A stretch of 51,123 nucleotides of DNA from an uncultured Eubacteriales bacterium (lineage in GTDB: Bacteria > Bacillota > Clostridia > Christensenellales > CAG-314). The stretch's first letter is position 1. Each line of letters begins with the position of its first letter. The stretch lies in the NCBI GenBank assembly GCA_900546875.1, contig URET01000006.1:1-51123 (forward strand). Direction: 5' to 3'. Positions 50,953 through 51,123 of the stretch are shown one piece after another. The position numbers and the translations under genes were made by a program. Below the pieces are notes generated by a model, which was not told the DNA's origin, searched no databases, and saw only the letters and a list, made by a program, of their open reading frames with translations.

Positions 50953-51123
50953 CACGGTAAAAAAGCTTAAACCGAATGCCGGAGAATGCGTACCGAAGAA
51001 TCAAAGCGATAAAAAACGCGGCAACTGAGGAAAAACACGGTAAAAAACCGAAAACCGAACGCCGAAGAATGCGTACCGAAGAGTCAAAGCGATAAAAAAC
51101 GCGGCAACTGAGGAAAAACACGG
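50953..51123. repeat. 83-bp tandem repeats running off the right edge
   Basis: Unit 1 (50953-51035) and unit 2 (51036-51118) start with CACGGTAAAAAA and match at 77 of 83 positions; a third unit starts at 51119. The period is not a multiple of three, so an encoded protein repeat is unlikely, although a minus-strand reading frame stays open. Bases 50672-50952 hold nothing I can support as a gene. Confidence 0.88.

Noticed and set aside
50906..51121. Minus-strand open frame of 71 codons with Phe-rich repeats at the right edge.
   Set aside because: It comes from the 83-bp tandem repeat, whose period shifts the frame from unit to unit, and shows no ribosome binding site.

Overview
The window looks like a fragment of a low-to-mid GC Bacillota (Clostridia-like, probably uncultured gut) genome. 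Grounds: the rpsF-ssb-rpsR operon, RqcP, strong AGGAGG-type ribosome binding sites, several textbook TTGACA-N17-TATAAT promoters, many lipobox lipoproteins, LplB/YtcP-type sugar ABC permeases, MsmX-like ATPases, a two-domain DtxR regulator and a FeoA-FeoA-FeoB locus. I cannot name genus or family. Both window edges lie inside tandem repeats (a ~57-bp palindromic array on the left, an 83-bp array on the right), which is what a contig broken at repeats looks like. No tRNA, rRNA or CRISPR array was seen.

Region by region. 1-2523: an array of REP-like palindromes next to a REP-associated tyrosine transposase (RAYT) whose end overlaps an acidic, mostly disordered protein of unknown function. 2603-3624: two small lipoproteins. 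3909-8163: housekeeping block with rpsF-ssb-rpsR behind a structured leader, a PfkB kinase, rqcP, a fused ispDF, and convergent rsmG. 8320-14665: an MBL-fold hydrolase, then surface proteins: a single-pass MBG/YDG-repeat protein and a promoter-led pair made of an orphan type IV pilin-like protein and a beta-helix lipoprotein.

15194-38157: a large pectin (polygalacturonate/rhamnogalacturonan) utilisation locus. First operon: eda (fused to a VOC-like domain), kdgK, a TIM-barrel isomerase/epimerase, kduI, an ABC ATPase, a MATE transporter, uxaB, uxaA, uxaC. A convergent CE8 pectin methylesterase follows. Second operon: a membrane protein, two CUT1 permeases, a large solute-binding lipoprotein, two small membrane proteins, a second ABC ATPase, two more small membrane proteins, GH28 and GH105. 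An AraC regulator and a CE4-like deacetylase follow. The logic is import of pectic oligomers by the ABC system, demethylation and hydrolysis in the cytoplasm (GH28, GH105 and CE8 lack signal peptides), isomerisation and reduction of galacturonate (UxaC, UxaB, UxaA) and of unsaturated uronate (KduI), all ending in KDG, then KdgK and Eda to pyruvate and glyceraldehyde 3-phosphate. No KduD and no pectate lyase is encoded here.

39954-43488: an iron locus with a DtxR-family regulator, two identical-arm operator palindromes flanking a consensus promoter, feoA, feoA, feoB and a FeoB-associated Cys-rich peptide. 44415-50558: a 2047-residue subtilase lipoprotein with a PA insert and a long BspA-type leucine-rich repeat tail. 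The most novel-looking items are the RAYT/REP unit with its coupled partner gene, the four small four-helix membrane proteins wrapped around the second sugar ATPase, the Eda-VOC fusion, the structured leader of the pilin-like operon, and the dual-operator feo control region.
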